Assembly (NCBI RefSeq): GCF_003076755.1
Contig: NZ_QDKM01000001.1
Span: 806,001-870,000, forward strand
Source of the DNA: Pararhodobacter oceanensis
GTDB lineage: Bacteria > Pseudomonadota > Alphaproteobacteria > Rhodobacterales > Rhodobacteraceae
DNA length: 64,000 nucleotides
Reading direction: 5' to 3'
Below are positions 1-8,561 of the stretch, piece by piece (the stretch's first letter is position 1; each line of letters opens with the position of its first letter). Position numbers and translations under genes: made by a program. Below the pieces are notes generated by a model. It was not told where the DNA came from. It was given only the letters and a program-made list of their open reading frames with translations, and made no database searches.

Positions 1-140
1 AAAAGACGACGCAGCGCGGGGTCCATCGCCGCAAGCTGCGCATCGCTGGCGCGCGCGGCAAAGGCGCGCAACACGTCCAGCGCGGCCTCGGCCTGTGCGG
101 TATCCGGCTCGAAATCAGCCGCAGGTTTCTGGATATTCAT
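1..140 (-). CDS. N-terminal fragment of an unidentified protein (runs off the left edge)
   Basis: Only the first 46 codons lie in the window; the protein begins MNIQKPAADF and continues as an alanine-rich, apparently helical segment. A purine-rich GGGGGCGAG stretch just before the ATG at 140 works as a ribosome binding site. Codon use is the same G/C-third-position style as the neighbours. I do not recognise the family from this fragment. It lies downstream of metZ on the same strand, with about 150 bases between them in which I see no clear terminator. Confidence 0.5.
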   Translation of the reverse strand, partial: MNIQKPAADFEPDTAQAEAALDVLRAFAARASDAQLAAMDPALRRL

Positions 141-288
141 CGCTCGCCCCCCAAAACATGACGATCACCTTGCTCGACCTGTGGCTCGGCCCGTCCCCGG
201 GCACTTAGGGCCTATAAGGTAAACCTCACACGCGCAGTTTCAACGGTCATACGCGCCAATCTCGCCATCGGATCACCCTTTGGCGACA

Positions 289-1476
289 CTATACGGATGC
301 CAACGCCGCCTGCAAATCCGCCAGCAGATCGCCGGTATCTTCCAGCCCGACACTGAGCCGGATCAACCCGTCGGTGATCCCCAAGAGCGCCTTTTGATCC
401 TCGGGCAGCCGCTGGTGGGTGGTCGTCGCCGGATGCGTGGCGATCGAGCGCGCATCGCCCAGATTGTTCGAGATCAGCACAATCTCCAGCGCATCCATAA
501 AGGCAAAAGCTGCCGTTTTTCCGCCCTTCAGATCCATCGCCAGCACCGTGCCCGGCCCGCCCATGATCGCCTGCGCCAGCGCGTGTTGCGGATGCGCAGG
601 CAGCCCCGGAAACAGCACATTCGAGACCGCCGCATGGCCCGCAAGCGCCTCGGCAATCGCCTGCGCACTGGCCGCCTGCGCCTTGACCCGCAGTTCCAGC
701 GTGGTCAGCCCGCTGAGCAGCATCCAGGCGTTAAACGGGCTCATCGCGCCGCCGGTATGTTTCATATAGGGCTCGATCTTGCCGCGGATCAGCTCCCGCG
801 AGCCCAGGATCACCCCGCCCAGACAGCGGCCCTGCCCGTCGATATGTTTGGTCGCGGAATAGACAATGATATCAGCGCCATGCTCGGCCGCGCGGCTGAA
901 CACCGGGGTGGCAAAGACATTATCCACCACCACCAAAGCGCCCGCCTTATGGGCGATCTCGATCACCGAAGGCAGGTCGATCACCTCCAGCGTCGGGTTC
1001 GACACGCTCTCAAGGAACACCAGCTTGGTATCCGCGCGGATCGCCGCCTGCCACTGCGCCAGATCGGTGCCATCGACGAATTCGACCTCAACCCCGTAGC
1101 GCCCCAGCACATCCTCAAGCACATAAAGACACGAGCCAAAAAGCGCGCGGCTGGCGACCACATGGTCGCCCGCTTGGCACAACGCCAGCAAAGCACCCGA
1201 GACCGCCGCCATCCCAGAGGCGGTGGCGAATGCATCCTCGCAGCCCTCAAGACTGGCAATGCGCTCTTCGAACACCGCCACCGTCGGGTTGCCATAGCGC
1301 GCATAGATGAACTCATCCGCGCCGGATTTGACGAACCGCGCCTCGGCGCTGGCCGCATCGGGATAGGCGAAACCCTGCGTCAGATACATCGCCTCGGCCA
1401 TCTCGCCATATTGGCTGCGGCGGGCGCCGCCATGAACCGCGCGCGTGCGTGACTTCCAACCAGATGAATTGACCAT
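289..1476 (-). CDS. metZ: O-succinylhomoserine sulfhydrylase
   Basis: Cytosolic PLP enzyme of the Cys/Met metabolism family. It makes homocysteine directly from O-succinylhomoserine and sulfide in methionine synthesis. The 395-residue product has the family layout: YARYGNPT near residue 60, the PLP lysine in SATKH (about K210), and a C-terminal SVGLEDTGDL. The open frame extends to 1599, but that part overlaps the riboswitch; the ATG at 1476 has AAAGGGAC in front of it and the normal family N-terminus. The SAM-II riboswitch and promoter upstream fit methionine feedback control. MetZ rather than cystathionine gamma-synthase is inferred from overall resemblance and from the usual partners of SAM-II. 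Confidence 0.9.
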   Translation of the reverse strand: MVNSSGWKSRTRAVHGGARRSQYGEMAEAMYLTQGFAYPDAASAEARFVKSGADEFIYARYGNPTVAVFEERIASLEGCEDAFATASGMAAVSGALLALCQAGDHVVASRALFGSCLYVLEDVLGRYGVEVEFVDGTDLAQWQAAIRADTKLVFLESVSNPTLEVIDLPSVIEIAHKAGALVVVDNVFATPVFSRAAEHGADIIVYSATKHIDGQGRCLGGVILGSRELIRGKIEPYMKHTGGAMSPFNAWMLLSGLTTLELRVKAQAASAQAIAEALAGHAAVSNVLFPGLPAHPQHALAQAIMGGPGTVLAMDLKGGKTAAFAFMDALEIVLISNNLGDARSIATHPATTTHQRLPEDQKALLGITDGLIRLSVGLEDTGDLLADLQAALASV

Positions 1477-1555
1477 CGCCTGTGTCCCTTTTGCGGCGCT
1501 CAACACCGCGTGATCCGACGCCGGCAGGGGCGGTTGCGCAGTGACGCGAAACCAA

Positions 1556-1611
1556 GCCTCTTTAGCGGAAGGTTTAGCGTGGACCGCAAGCCGGCACAAA
1601 GCCCCACGTTA
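1556..1611 (-). promoter_or_regulatory. SAM-II riboswitch in the metZ leader
   Basis: Read on the minus strand, ACGTGG pairs with CCACG around a loop containing GGCTTT and CCGGCTTGC. A TAAAC and then CGCTAAAGAGG follow. This order (P1, loop, TTGC element, P1 partner, TAAA, GCTAAARAGG) is the SAM-II (metA motif) pattern, a pseudoknot known in alphaproteobacteria upstream of metA, metX and metZ. It begins at about the predicted +1 and ends roughly 80 bases before the metZ start codon, farther than in many SAM-II examples, so it may not mask the ribosome binding site directly. Confidence 0.8.
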
Positions 1612-1617
1612 CGCCTT

Positions 1618-1647
1618 GCGTTACGGCATTTGCGCGGGTTTCGTCAA
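1618..1647 (-). promoter_or_regulatory. Probable sigma-70 promoter of metZ and its riboswitch
   Basis: On the minus strand there is a TTGACG -35 (1642-1647) and a TAACGC -10 (1618-1623), 18 bases apart. The implied transcription start, near 1610, coincides with the first base of the riboswitch P1 stem, which supports both calls. Confidence 0.55.
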
Positions 1648-1796
1648 TGCCGCTGCGGTGGTTTTCACCGCACCTGCGCTGCGCCCTGCCGCGGCATTTC
1701 CCAAACAACGCCCCGCAATCGCCCGCCGCCTGCCCCGCTATTGCCCCGATTGGGCGCGACAAGCAGCAGGTAGAATGAGTGCAGGACGAATTTAAT

Positions 1797-2234
1797 ATGA
1801 AACCGACGATCAAGAATTTTGTGTGTAACGAGTTCGGCGGTGTCCCTTTAAATATCATAGCCCTGACCGCCTCGGTGTTCGGCGCCTCGGTCTTTGGCCT
1901 TGGCAAATTTGTCGATCAGGCGCGCGCCCAGACCATGCTGCAGACCGAAATCTCGCTGGTCATGCCGCTGCAAGAGCTGCATATGACCCGCCCGGCGCGG
2001 CAATCGACCGAAGCGGCGCTGCGGGCGATGGATGACGCCACGCTGAGCCTCGCCTATGCGCGCATTCATGCAACCTTTCGCGAATATATTGGCCGCGATG
2101 ACCTGACCGTGGCCCGTGCGCTGGTCGATTACGCGATGCTGACCGAGGCCGAATTGCACGCCCGCGGGGTGATGCGCCCCGGCGGCACCGATAGCGCGAT
2201 CGACATGCTGACCACCTATCAACTGGTGCTCTGA
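1797..2234 (+). CDS. Small hypothetical protein with an N-terminal membrane segment
   Basis: 145 residues starting MKPTIKNF, with AGGACGAA about 8 bases before this ATG; an in-frame GTG at 1779 is the alternative start. Residues about 15-35 (PLNIIALTASVFGASVFGLG) are hydrophobic and could anchor the protein in the inner membrane. The rest is a soluble helical domain with TEAALRAMDDATLSLAYARI. I do not recognise the family. It lies divergently from metZ and upstream of an unrelated hydrolase gene. The call rests on codon bias and a plausible start, not on homology. Confidence 0.6.
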   Translation: MKPTIKNFVCNEFGGVPLNIIALTASVFGASVFGLGKFVDQARAQTMLQTEISLVMPLQELHMTRPARQSTEAALRAMDDATLSLAYARIHATFREYIGRDDLTVARALVDYAMLTEAELHARGVMRPGGTDSAIDMLTTYQLVL

Positions 2235-2459
2235 GCGACCCAAAAACCACAGCTGCAGGGTTAAAGCCGCGGACGGGGTCACCGTCACGCGGTTTTCACA
2301 TTTTCGACATTTATCGCGCTCAGGCTGAACTGATGAGGCGATTTGACCGTCTTACTTCCATAGGCTGGACGACCGCGCCGCGACCGGTGCCCGCCAGCCA
2401 AGCTAGATTTGAGAATAAGGACGCCCCATAAACCGCAGATTTTAAGTGAAAGCCGCGAG

Positions 2460-3446
2460 ATGACCCTGATCCCGATCACCGCATCCAAAACCGGCCTGCA
2501 GCTGGCAGGTGATGGCGGTGATTTGGGCGGGGATATCGGCGGCGGACAGGGCAACAAGGCACCGGATCTGGCCATCGCCGCAGCGCTCAAACATCTCCCC
2601 GCCTCGGCGCCGGTGGTGATCATGCTCCACGGCAAAGGCTATTGCCCCGGTGTCTCGGGCAAAGACCCCCATGATCTGATTTTCGCCCCCCGCGCCGGTC
2701 ATGGCCGCAGCCGCTTTGTCTCCTGGCCGCGGCGCCTGGGCTTTGCCCTGCCCGGCCCGCGCCAGCCCCTCGGCCTGTGTATCGCGCTCGGCTGGGATGC
2801 CAGCGGCCGCCTGTGGCGCGCCACCGCCGCCGCCGATGCCACCGCGCCGATGCTCGCGCGCCTCATCCAGATCATCCGCCGCGCCGATCCTTCGCGCCGC
2901 GTCGATTTGATCGGCCATTCGCTTGGCGTGCGCATCATTCTCGGCGCGCTGCCGCTCCTCGCCGCAGGCAGTGTCGGCCGTGTGTTGATGCTCGCCGGCG
3001 CCGATTTCACCCACCGCGCGCTCCATGCCCGCGCAAGCCTTGCCGGAGCCGAGGCGGAGTTTTTCAACATCACCACCCGCGAGAACGATCTTTACGATTT
3101 CCTCTTCGAGCGCGCCTTCTCGCCCCGCGGCGCAGGCGCCTCGCTCGGTCGCGGCCTGCCAGCGGCACCGAACTGGCTCGATATCCAACTCGACAACCCC
3201 GCCACCGACCTGGCCCTGCGCCGCCTCGGCCTGCCCTTGGCGCCGCCGAAATCGCGCATCTGCCATTGGTCGGTCTACCTGCGCCCCGGCGTCTTCCGCC
3301 TCTACCGCGCGCTCCTGCACGACCGCACGCGCCTGACCCTGCCGGTGCTCACCGAAAGCCTCGCCACCCCGCCCGAGCCACGCTGGTCCCGCCTGCGCCG
3401 CCGCGCGCAGCCAATAACTGCGCCCGGCTTGACACAGCCCCTCTAA
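2460..3446 (+). CDS. Alpha/beta hydrolase (serine esterase-like)
   Basis: 328 residues. VVIMLHGKGYCPG near residue 55 looks like the oxyanion-hole HG motif, and DLIGHSLGVRI near residue 150 is the GxSxG nucleophile elbow of alpha/beta hydrolases. A middle stretch (HRALHARASLAGAEAEFFNI, then TRENDLYDFLFER) resembles the DUF900-type hydrolases that act on unknown esters. No signal peptide is visible. The start at 2460 was preferred to an upstream TTG because it begins at the domain edge. The substrate is unknown. The gene is followed at once by one of the recurring 3'-end repeat modules. Confidence 0.75.
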   Translation: MTLIPITASKTGLQLAGDGGDLGGDIGGGQGNKAPDLAIAAALKHLPASAPVVIMLHGKGYCPGVSGKDPHDLIFAPRAGHGRSRFVSWPRRLGFALPGPRQPLGLCIALGWDASGRLWRATAAADATAPMLARLIQIIRRADPSRRVDLIGHSLGVRIILGALPLLAAGSVGRVLMLAGADFTHRALHARASLAGAEAEFFNITTRENDLYDFLFERAFSPRGAGASLGRGLPAAPNWLDIQLDNPATDLALRRLGLPLAPPKSRICHWSVYLRPGVFRLYRALLHDRTRLTLPVLTESLATPPEPRWSRLRRRAQPITAPGLTQPL

Positions 3447-3460
3447 CCCCATCTTTGTGC

Positions 3461-3512
3461 AATAAATATCCTGGTGGGAGGTGCGCCAGCACCGTGGGAG
3501 GCAAAGCCTCCC
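3461..3512 (+). repeat. 3'-end module: AATAAATATCCTGG plus hairpin
   Basis: Fifteen bases after the upstream stop codon comes AATAAATATCC, then two short palindromes: GGTGCGCCAGCACC, and GGGAGGC-AAA-GCCTCCC at 3496-3512. The same arrangement recurs at seven other intergenic sites here and probably acts in transcript ending or RNA processing. Confidence 0.6.
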
Positions 3513-3583
3513 GGCGGGCCGCAGGGCCTCGATGGCCCTAAGTCCCGCCCCCTACAGCCCCGCGCCAGCCTCAGCAGCCCGAC

Positions 3584-4300
3584 TTAGCGCGGCCCGGTCC
3601 AATAGCGGTCGATCAACCTGTAATTGCCCATCAGGAACACAAACATCACCCCCATCTGCCCGAAGGTGTCCCAGAGCACATAGATATCAGTTGAGAAATT
3701 GCGCCAGACCACTTCATTCATCGCCGCAAAGACCAGAAAAAACCACGCCATGCGCCGGGTCAGCACCATCCAGCCCTCATGGCTGATCGGCAGCGCCTGA
3801 TCGAGCACAAAGGCCAGCCACGACTGCCCGCGCCACAGACCGATGAACAGCAAAATACCAAACAGGCCGAAAATAAACGTGCTCTTCATCTTGAACACGC
3901 GTTCGTCGTTGAACAAGACCGTCGCCAGCCCCAGCACCACCACCATCGCCAGCGTCACCAGTTGCATCCGCGACAGCCGCCCGGTGAGCTTACGCAGCAC
4001 CAGCGCCGAGGCGATCTGCAGCGGCACAAACAGCACAATCGCCACGACAAACCCGCCGTAGTCACGCCCCGCGACCGTGACACTGGCATCGCGCAGCCAG
4101 AGGTAGGCGGCCAGAAACACCAAAAGCGGGCCGAATTCCAACAGCTGTTTGACCAGCGGTGAGGGCTGCGTTGCTGGCTGCGGTGAAGGCTGCGATGTGG
4201 GCTGGGCGGCATCTTGCGGCTCGGCGCCTGCCGCGGTTGCGGGCTCTACGGGCGAGATCGGCTCAACATCAGGCGCGCGGGATTTGTCTGGATCGGTCAT
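3584..4300 (-). CDS. ispZ: Inner membrane-spanning protein YciB / septation protein A
   Basis: 238 residues: a Pro/Gln-rich soluble N-terminal tail of about 48 residues, then five or six membrane spans starting LLEFGPLLVFLAAYLWL and ending near the C-terminal NYRLIDRYWTGPR. FGPLLVFF-type and NEVVWRNFSTDIYVLWD segments are hallmarks of the YciB/IspZ family, which is linked to cell envelope synthesis and septation. GGAGTTTAG lies right before the ATG. The long N-terminal tail is longer than in the E. coli protein. The exact function is unsettled in the literature. Confidence 0.9.
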   Translation of the reverse strand: MTDPDKSRAPDVEPISPVEPATAAGAEPQDAAQPTSQPSPQPATQPSPLVKQLLEFGPLLVFLAAYLWLRDASVTVAGRDYGGFVVAIVLFVPLQIASALVLRKLTGRLSRMQLVTLAMVVVLGLATVLFNDERVFKMKSTFIFGLFGILLFIGLWRGQSWLAFVLDQALPISHEGWMVLTRRMAWFFLVFAAMNEVVWRNFSTDIYVLWDTFGQMGVMFVFLMGNYRLIDRYWTGPR

Positions 4301-4509
4301 CTAAACTCCGAAGGGTCACTGCGGCCCCATCTGCCCGGTTTTACCCCTGCAAGGCAAGCCGCATCCCGCCCCGCCGCGCTCACGACCCCGCGACACCGGC
4401 TGTGATACCGACTGCGACACCGGCGCTTTGCTTGCCTTTCCCCCCTGCCGCGCGGCATACACAAGGCAACGATCCATCCACTGCGACCCCATTCCCTGCG
4501 GAGGCCCAA

Positions 4510-4965
4510 ATGACCCTGTCCATCTATCTGTCCGGCGAAATCCACACCAATTGGCGCGACGAGATCGAAAGCGGATGCGCCGCCGCCGGTCTCGATGTCA
4601 CTTTTTCCGCACCGGTCACCGATCACGATGCCTCCGATGATTGCGGCGTCGCCATCCTCGGCGCCGAATCCGATAAATTCTGGCATGACCACAAGGGCGC
4701 GAAACTCAACGCGATCCGCACCCGCAAGGCAATTCAGGATGCCGATATCGTCGTCGTCCGCTTTGGCGAGAAATACAAACAATGGAACGCCGCCTTTGAC
4801 GCGGGCATGGCCGCCGCGCTGGGCAAATCGCTGATCGTGCTGCACAGCGCCGAACACCAGCACGCGCTCAAAGAGGTTGACGCCGCCGCCCTCGCCGTTG
4901 CCGAAACCCCGCAGCAGGTGGTGCAACTCCTCACCTATGTGCAGCGCGGCACCCTGCCCGCGTAA
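4510..4965 (+). CDS. ytoQ: YtoQ family protein (nucleoside 2-deoxyribosyltransferase fold)
   Basis: 151 residues. It opens with LSIYLSGEIHTNWRDEI, contains VTDHDASDDCG, AKLNAIRTRKAI and DIVVVRFGEKYKQWNAAFDA, and ends in a helical HALKEVDAAA segment. This is the compact YtoQ family, related in fold to nucleoside 2-deoxyribosyltransferases; its reaction is not established. A GGAGGCCCAA ribosome binding site precedes the ATG at 4510. It is divergent from ispZ with about 200 bases between them. A longer in-frame extension to 4159 was discarded as non-coding in character. Confidence 0.85.
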   Translation: MTLSIYLSGEIHTNWRDEIESGCAAAGLDVTFSAPVTDHDASDDCGVAILGAESDKFWHDHKGAKLNAIRTRKAIQDADIVVVRFGEKYKQWNAAFDAGMAAALGKSLIVLHSAEHQHALKEVDAAALAVAETPQQVVQLLTYVQRGTLPA

Positions 4966-5064
4966 CCGCGCGCGGCCGGCGCGCTTAGCCGCACCGCGAA
5001 TGCACAATTGAATACCGCCGCCTTGAACGGCACAAGGAAACCTGACCTCGCAGCGGATCGCATC

Positions 5065-5811
5065 ATGCCCGAACCTCGCCTTGCCGACAGTTTGATCGAG
5101 AGCTTCGGGCATATCATCATCATCAACCTGCCGGGACGCGCCGACCGGCGCCGCGAGATTGACCGCGAGCTGCGCCGCTTCGGCCTCTCGCTCACCCATC
5201 CCGCCGTCACCCTGTTTCCGGCGATCCGGCCCAAGGATGACGGCGGCTTCCCCTCGATCGGCGCGCATGGGGCGTTCCACAGCCATCTCGGCGTGTTGGA
5301 ACATGTGCTTGCCGAGGGCTGGGACCGCGCCCTGATCCTTGAGGACGACATGGGGTTCGCGCCCGATTTCGCCGCGCGCCTGCCCGCCCTTGCCACGGCG
5401 CTGGCCACCCGCGACTGGCACATGCTTTACGGCCACCCCGGCCATAAGCCCGATCAAACCCCGGCGCCTGACGCCGAGGGTCTGATCCCCCTGCCCGCCG
5501 ATCTCGGGTTGATCCAATTGCATTTCTACGCCGTGACCCGTGATTTCGCGCAGACCGCGGTGCCGGATTTGCGCGCCATGCTCACCCGCCCCGTGGGCAG
5601 CCCCGAGGGCGGGCCGATGCATGTCGATGGCGCGCTCAATTGGGTGCGCCGCTGCCATCCCGAGTTGACTGCGCTCGCCATCAGCCCCGAGATCGCCGGT
5701 CAACGCGCCTCACGCAGCGATATCGCCGCGCCCCGCTGGTTCGACCGCCTGCCGCTCCTGCGCCACCTCAGCGCGGCGCTGCGCACATACCGCCAAGGCA
5801 AGCGGCGCTGA
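5065..5811 (+). CDS. Glycosyltransferase family 25 protein (LPS biosynthesis type)
   Basis: 248 residues. IIIINLPGRADRRREIDREL near the N-terminus, GAHGAFHSHLGVLEHVL, and LILEDDMGFAPDF carrying an acidic EDD motif follow the GT25 pattern (HxxLL/EDD). These are cytoplasmic galactosyl- or glucosyltransferases that build lipopolysaccharide or surface glycans. The conserved HVDGALNW comes near the C-terminus, as expected. An upstream TTG start at 5008 in the same frame is possible; the ATG at 5065 gives the normal family start. The sugar donor and acceptor cannot be inferred. Confidence 0.8.
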   Translation: MPEPRLADSLIESFGHIIIINLPGRADRRREIDRELRRFGLSLTHPAVTLFPAIRPKDDGGFPSIGAHGAFHSHLGVLEHVLAEGWDRALILEDDMGFAPDFAARLPALATALATRDWHMLYGHPGHKPDQTPAPDAEGLIPLPADLGLIQLHFYAVTRDFAQTAVPDLRAMLTRPVGSPEGGPMHVDGALNWVRRCHPELTALAISPEIAGQRASRSDIAAPRWFDRLPLLRHLSAALRTYRQGKRR

Positions 5812-5893
5812 TTTTCTGGCGCGCCCGCATGCGCTGCGCAATCACTGCGCCAGCCCAACAGACAAACCTGCAACGGATGGGCCCCGACAGGCT

Positions 5894-6739
5894 CTAAATC
5901 CCGCTCCCCGCATGCCCTGACACCACCCGCCAGACCAGCGCCTCATACCACGCCGCCTGCGCCGCGCTCACCCCCTCGGGCCGCGTCAACCCGCTGGGAT
6001 CGCTCCTGAAAATCACCGCGTAATGGGCCAGCGCCACCAGCCAAGCGCCCAATTCCGAGGGATGGATCGCATCGCGAAACAGGGCGCTGATATCCGCCAC
6101 CGGCGCGCGTCCGGCCTCGATCTCATCGTAGAGCGCCGCCATCACCGAGATCGCCGGGATCAACCGCATCTCCGCCACGCCCGCGGGCCGCGATTCATTG
6201 ACCGAAGCGCGGATCTCCTCCCAGACACGCAACTCTCGGTCCAGCCGCTCGCGCCACGGCAGACCCCGCTCCACATCCGAGCCACGCCCCTCAAACTCCG
6301 GCCCGCTCTCCAGCGACACCCAGGACGCATAGAGCACAACATCCGCCCCCGCCGCCCAAGCCAGTTCGGCAAACCGCCGCGCGAACCCCATACTGTCGTG
6401 ATAGCGGACGGTATTCGACAGCGCCACACGCTCGGTCAGCACCAGCAGATCGAACTCCGCCATCCGCGCCCGCAGGTCCAGTCGCGGCGCATTATTCCAG
6501 CGCCACTCCATCGGGCTGCCGGGGATCGTCGATAATTCCACCGACCCGCGCGGGCCACCCGCCGCGCGGATCATCGCCTCCAGCGGATCATGGACCGGAT
6601 CGGTCAGACTATGCCCCGACATCACAATCCGCAGATCCAGCGGCACCTCCTGCGCCGCCGCAGCCAGCGAAGACACCACCAACACCACGGCCAAGACCAG
6701 CCGCGCGATACACTCATGAAACCTGCGAAACCTGAACAT
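5894..6739 (-). CDS. Secreted SGNH/GDSL-like hydrolase
   Basis: 281 residues from the chosen start, with a clear Sec signal peptide (ARLVLAVVLVVSSLAAAAQ) cleaved after AAA. IVMSGHSLTDPVHDPLEAM carries the block I serine region (SGHSLTD) and DAIHPSELGAW near the C-terminus is a block V DxxH, so the catalytic Ser, Asp and His are all present. The enzyme probably de-esterifies an extracytoplasmic substrate. The start is uncertain because in-frame ATGs at 6781 and 6841 exist upstream; 6739 gives the best signal peptide. It is divergent from the nitroreductase gene. Confidence 0.65.
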   Translation of the reverse strand: MFRFRRFHECIARLVLAVVLVVSSLAAAAQEVPLDLRIVMSGHSLTDPVHDPLEAMIRAAGGPRGSVELSTIPGSPMEWRWNNAPRLDLRARMAEFDLLVLTERVALSNTVRYHDSMGFARRFAELAWAAGADVVLYASWVSLESGPEFEGRGSDVERGLPWRERLDRELRVWEEIRASVNESRPAGVAEMRLIPAISVMAALYDEIEAGRAPVADISALFRDAIHPSELGAWLVALAHYAVIFRSDPSGLTRPEGVSAAQAAWYEALVWRVVSGHAGSGI

Positions 6740-6843
6740 AGCGTTAAAGCTAACGCGCAATTTCCATACAAACCAGCGCATTCGCCCCGCATCTTGCCCG
6801 CCTCGGCTGCGCGCGCTATGCCAATCCCAACCGGAGGACATCC

Positions 6844-7515
6844 ATGACGCCCAAAGATTTCGACACGCTGGTGCACAGCCGCCGCTCGGTGCGCGGTTAC
6901 CTGCCTGATCCCGTTGACGATGCGGTGATCACCCAAGCCGTGCAAACCGCGCTCTGGACCCCGTCGAATTGCAACGTCCAACCATGGTCGCTGCATCTGG
7001 TGTCGGGCGCCAATCTGCGCGCCCTCGGGGCAGCGATGATCGCACAGGCCAGCACGGGGCAACCCGCCCCCGATGTGCCGATGGATACCGCCTATCAAGA
7101 CGTGTTCCGCAGTCGCCAGATCGGCGCCGCCAAAGCGCTCTATACGGCAATGGAGATCGCCCGCGACGACCATCAGGGCCGCACCGACGCCTTCCTGCGC
7201 AATCTCGACGCTTTCGGCGCACCGCATGCGTTTTTCGTCTTTCTGCCCGAGGGTTTCGGCACCCGCGAGGCCGCCGATCTCGGCGGTTTCGTGCAAACGC
7301 TCCTCCTCGCGCTCACCGCGCAGGGGCTCGGCAGCTGTCCGCAGGGCGCGCTTTCACTCTACCCAGATCTGGTGCGCGATCACCTCGGCCTGCCACAAGG
7401 CCCGCAACTGATCTGCGGCATCGCCTTTGGCCATATCGACCCCGATCACCCGAGTAACACCGCCCGCACCGACCGCGCCGCGCTCACCGATATCCTCACC
7501 CGCCATCCCGCCTAA
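6844..7515 (+). CDS. Nitroreductase family flavoprotein
   Basis: 223 residues of the FMN-dependent nitroreductase fold. The N-terminal HSRRSVRGYLPDPV holds the arginine motif that contacts the FMN phosphate, ALWTPSNCNVQPW contributes to the active site, and GLGSCPQGALS comes before the C-terminal CGIAFGHIDPDHPSN. Such enzymes reduce nitro groups, quinones or flavins with NAD(P)H; the natural substrate is not predictable. A GGAGGACATCC ribosome binding site precedes the ATG. A 3'-end repeat module follows the stop codon. Confidence 0.85.
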   Translation: MTPKDFDTLVHSRRSVRGYLPDPVDDAVITQAVQTALWTPSNCNVQPWSLHLVSGANLRALGAAMIAQASTGQPAPDVPMDTAYQDVFRSRQIGAAKALYTAMEIARDDHQGRTDAFLRNLDAFGAPHAFFVFLPEGFGTREAADLGGFVQTLLLALTAQGLGSCPQGALSLYPDLVRDHLGLPQGPQLICGIAFGHIDPDHPSNTARTDRAALTDILTRHPA

Positions 7516-7530
7516 CCGCTTCATCTTGCG

Positions 7531-7580
7531 ATAAATACTCTGGGGGTGAGGCCCGCAGGGCCGAGGGGGCAACGCCCCCT
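7531..7580 (+). repeat. 3'-end module: ATAAATACTCTGGGG plus hairpin
   Basis: Same arrangement as at 3461, 16 bases after the nitroreductase stop codon. ATAAATACTC is followed by GAGGCCCGCAGGGCC and by the perfect small palindrome AGGGGGC-AAC-GCCCCCT (7564-7580). Confidence 0.6.
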
Positions 7581-7645
7581 GAAACCGCGCCGCAAGGCGC
7601 TCATACCCACCACCGGGGCGCCAGACCCGGTGACAATTTAACAAC

Positions 7646-8362
7646 TCAAACCTGCGCCAACCCGTCAAGGATCCGCGCCAGAGCCTTCGGTTGCGTCAGC
7701 TGCGGCACATGCCCGCTGTCCAGCGTAAACACCGCCTCGCAGGGGGTGCGCGCGACCATCTCTTGTTGCAATGCAAGGGTGACAACGCGGTCCTGCGCGC
7801 AAAACACATAGGCCCGCGGCACCTGCGCGAAACCGCCACCAAGGATCGCCGGATCCCCCTGCGCCTTATTCGATTGCGCGCAGACCTCCTGCATCGCGCG
7901 CGCCGCCTGCGCGGGGCTGGCGTCGGGAAACAGCGCCTGCGCCGCCAGCTCGGGCTCCAACACCGTGGTGCCGCGCAGAGGACCGGGGCGCACCGCGTCC
8001 TGCACGCCGCGCGCGTCTTGCTGGCGGATCAGGTCCAGCAGGCTCTCGCCGTCGCGTGGCAAGAGCGCCGCGACATAGACACAGGCACGCACCCGCGCGG
8101 GTTGACGCGCCGCCACCTGCGCGATCACCATCCCGCCCATCGAATGGCCGACCAATACCGCCGGCGGCCCACCCGCAAGCACCGCCTCTACATGCGCCAC
8201 ATACTCCGCCATGCCGACCTGATCGGGCGGCACCGCGCTTTCGCCATGGCCGGGCAGATCGAGCGCCTCAACATCATGCCCGGCGGCGGTTAACAAAGGC
8301 GCAACCGCCGCCCAGGTTTTGCGCGTGCCCCATGCCCCGTGGATCAAAATTATCCGTGCCAT
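7646..8362 (-). CDS. Alpha/beta hydrolase (methyl-esterase / salicylate-esterase-like)
   Basis: 238 residues. IILIHGAWGTRKTW at the N-terminus is the oxyanion HG region, LVGHSMGGMVIAQVAARQP has the GHSMGG nucleophile elbow, VFCAQDRVV carries the acid Asp, and DSGHVPQLTQP the catalytic His. This is the compact group that includes plant methylesterases and bacterial esterases; it is cytoplasmic with no signal peptide. The start at 8362 has GGGATGACAGC upstream and was preferred to 8404. The substrate is unknown, and the downstream neighbour gives no hint. Confidence 0.8.
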   Translation of the reverse strand: MARIILIHGAWGTRKTWAAVAPLLTAAGHDVEALDLPGHGESAVPPDQVGMAEYVAHVEAVLAGGPPAVLVGHSMGGMVIAQVAARQPARVRACVYVAALLPRDGESLLDLIRQQDARGVQDAVRPGPLRGTTVLEPELAAQALFPDASPAQAARAMQEVCAQSNKAQGDPAILGGGFAQVPRAYVFCAQDRVVTLALQQEMVARTPCEAVFTLDSGHVPQLTQPKALARILDGLAQV

Positions 8363-8561
8363 GCTGTCATCCCGCCCTATCTGTCGCCATACCTTACCGG
8401 TCAAATCCTACCCGCGCGATCCCCCTGCGCAACCACCCAATCCGGCCACTGACGTTGCGTCGGCCAGAGCCTATGGCTTGCGCCAGCGCCCCGCCGCGTT
8501 ACCTTTCCGACAGATCTCTGACCACTGACCCGCATCGCCAAGGCAGCCTAAGGAAAACGCC

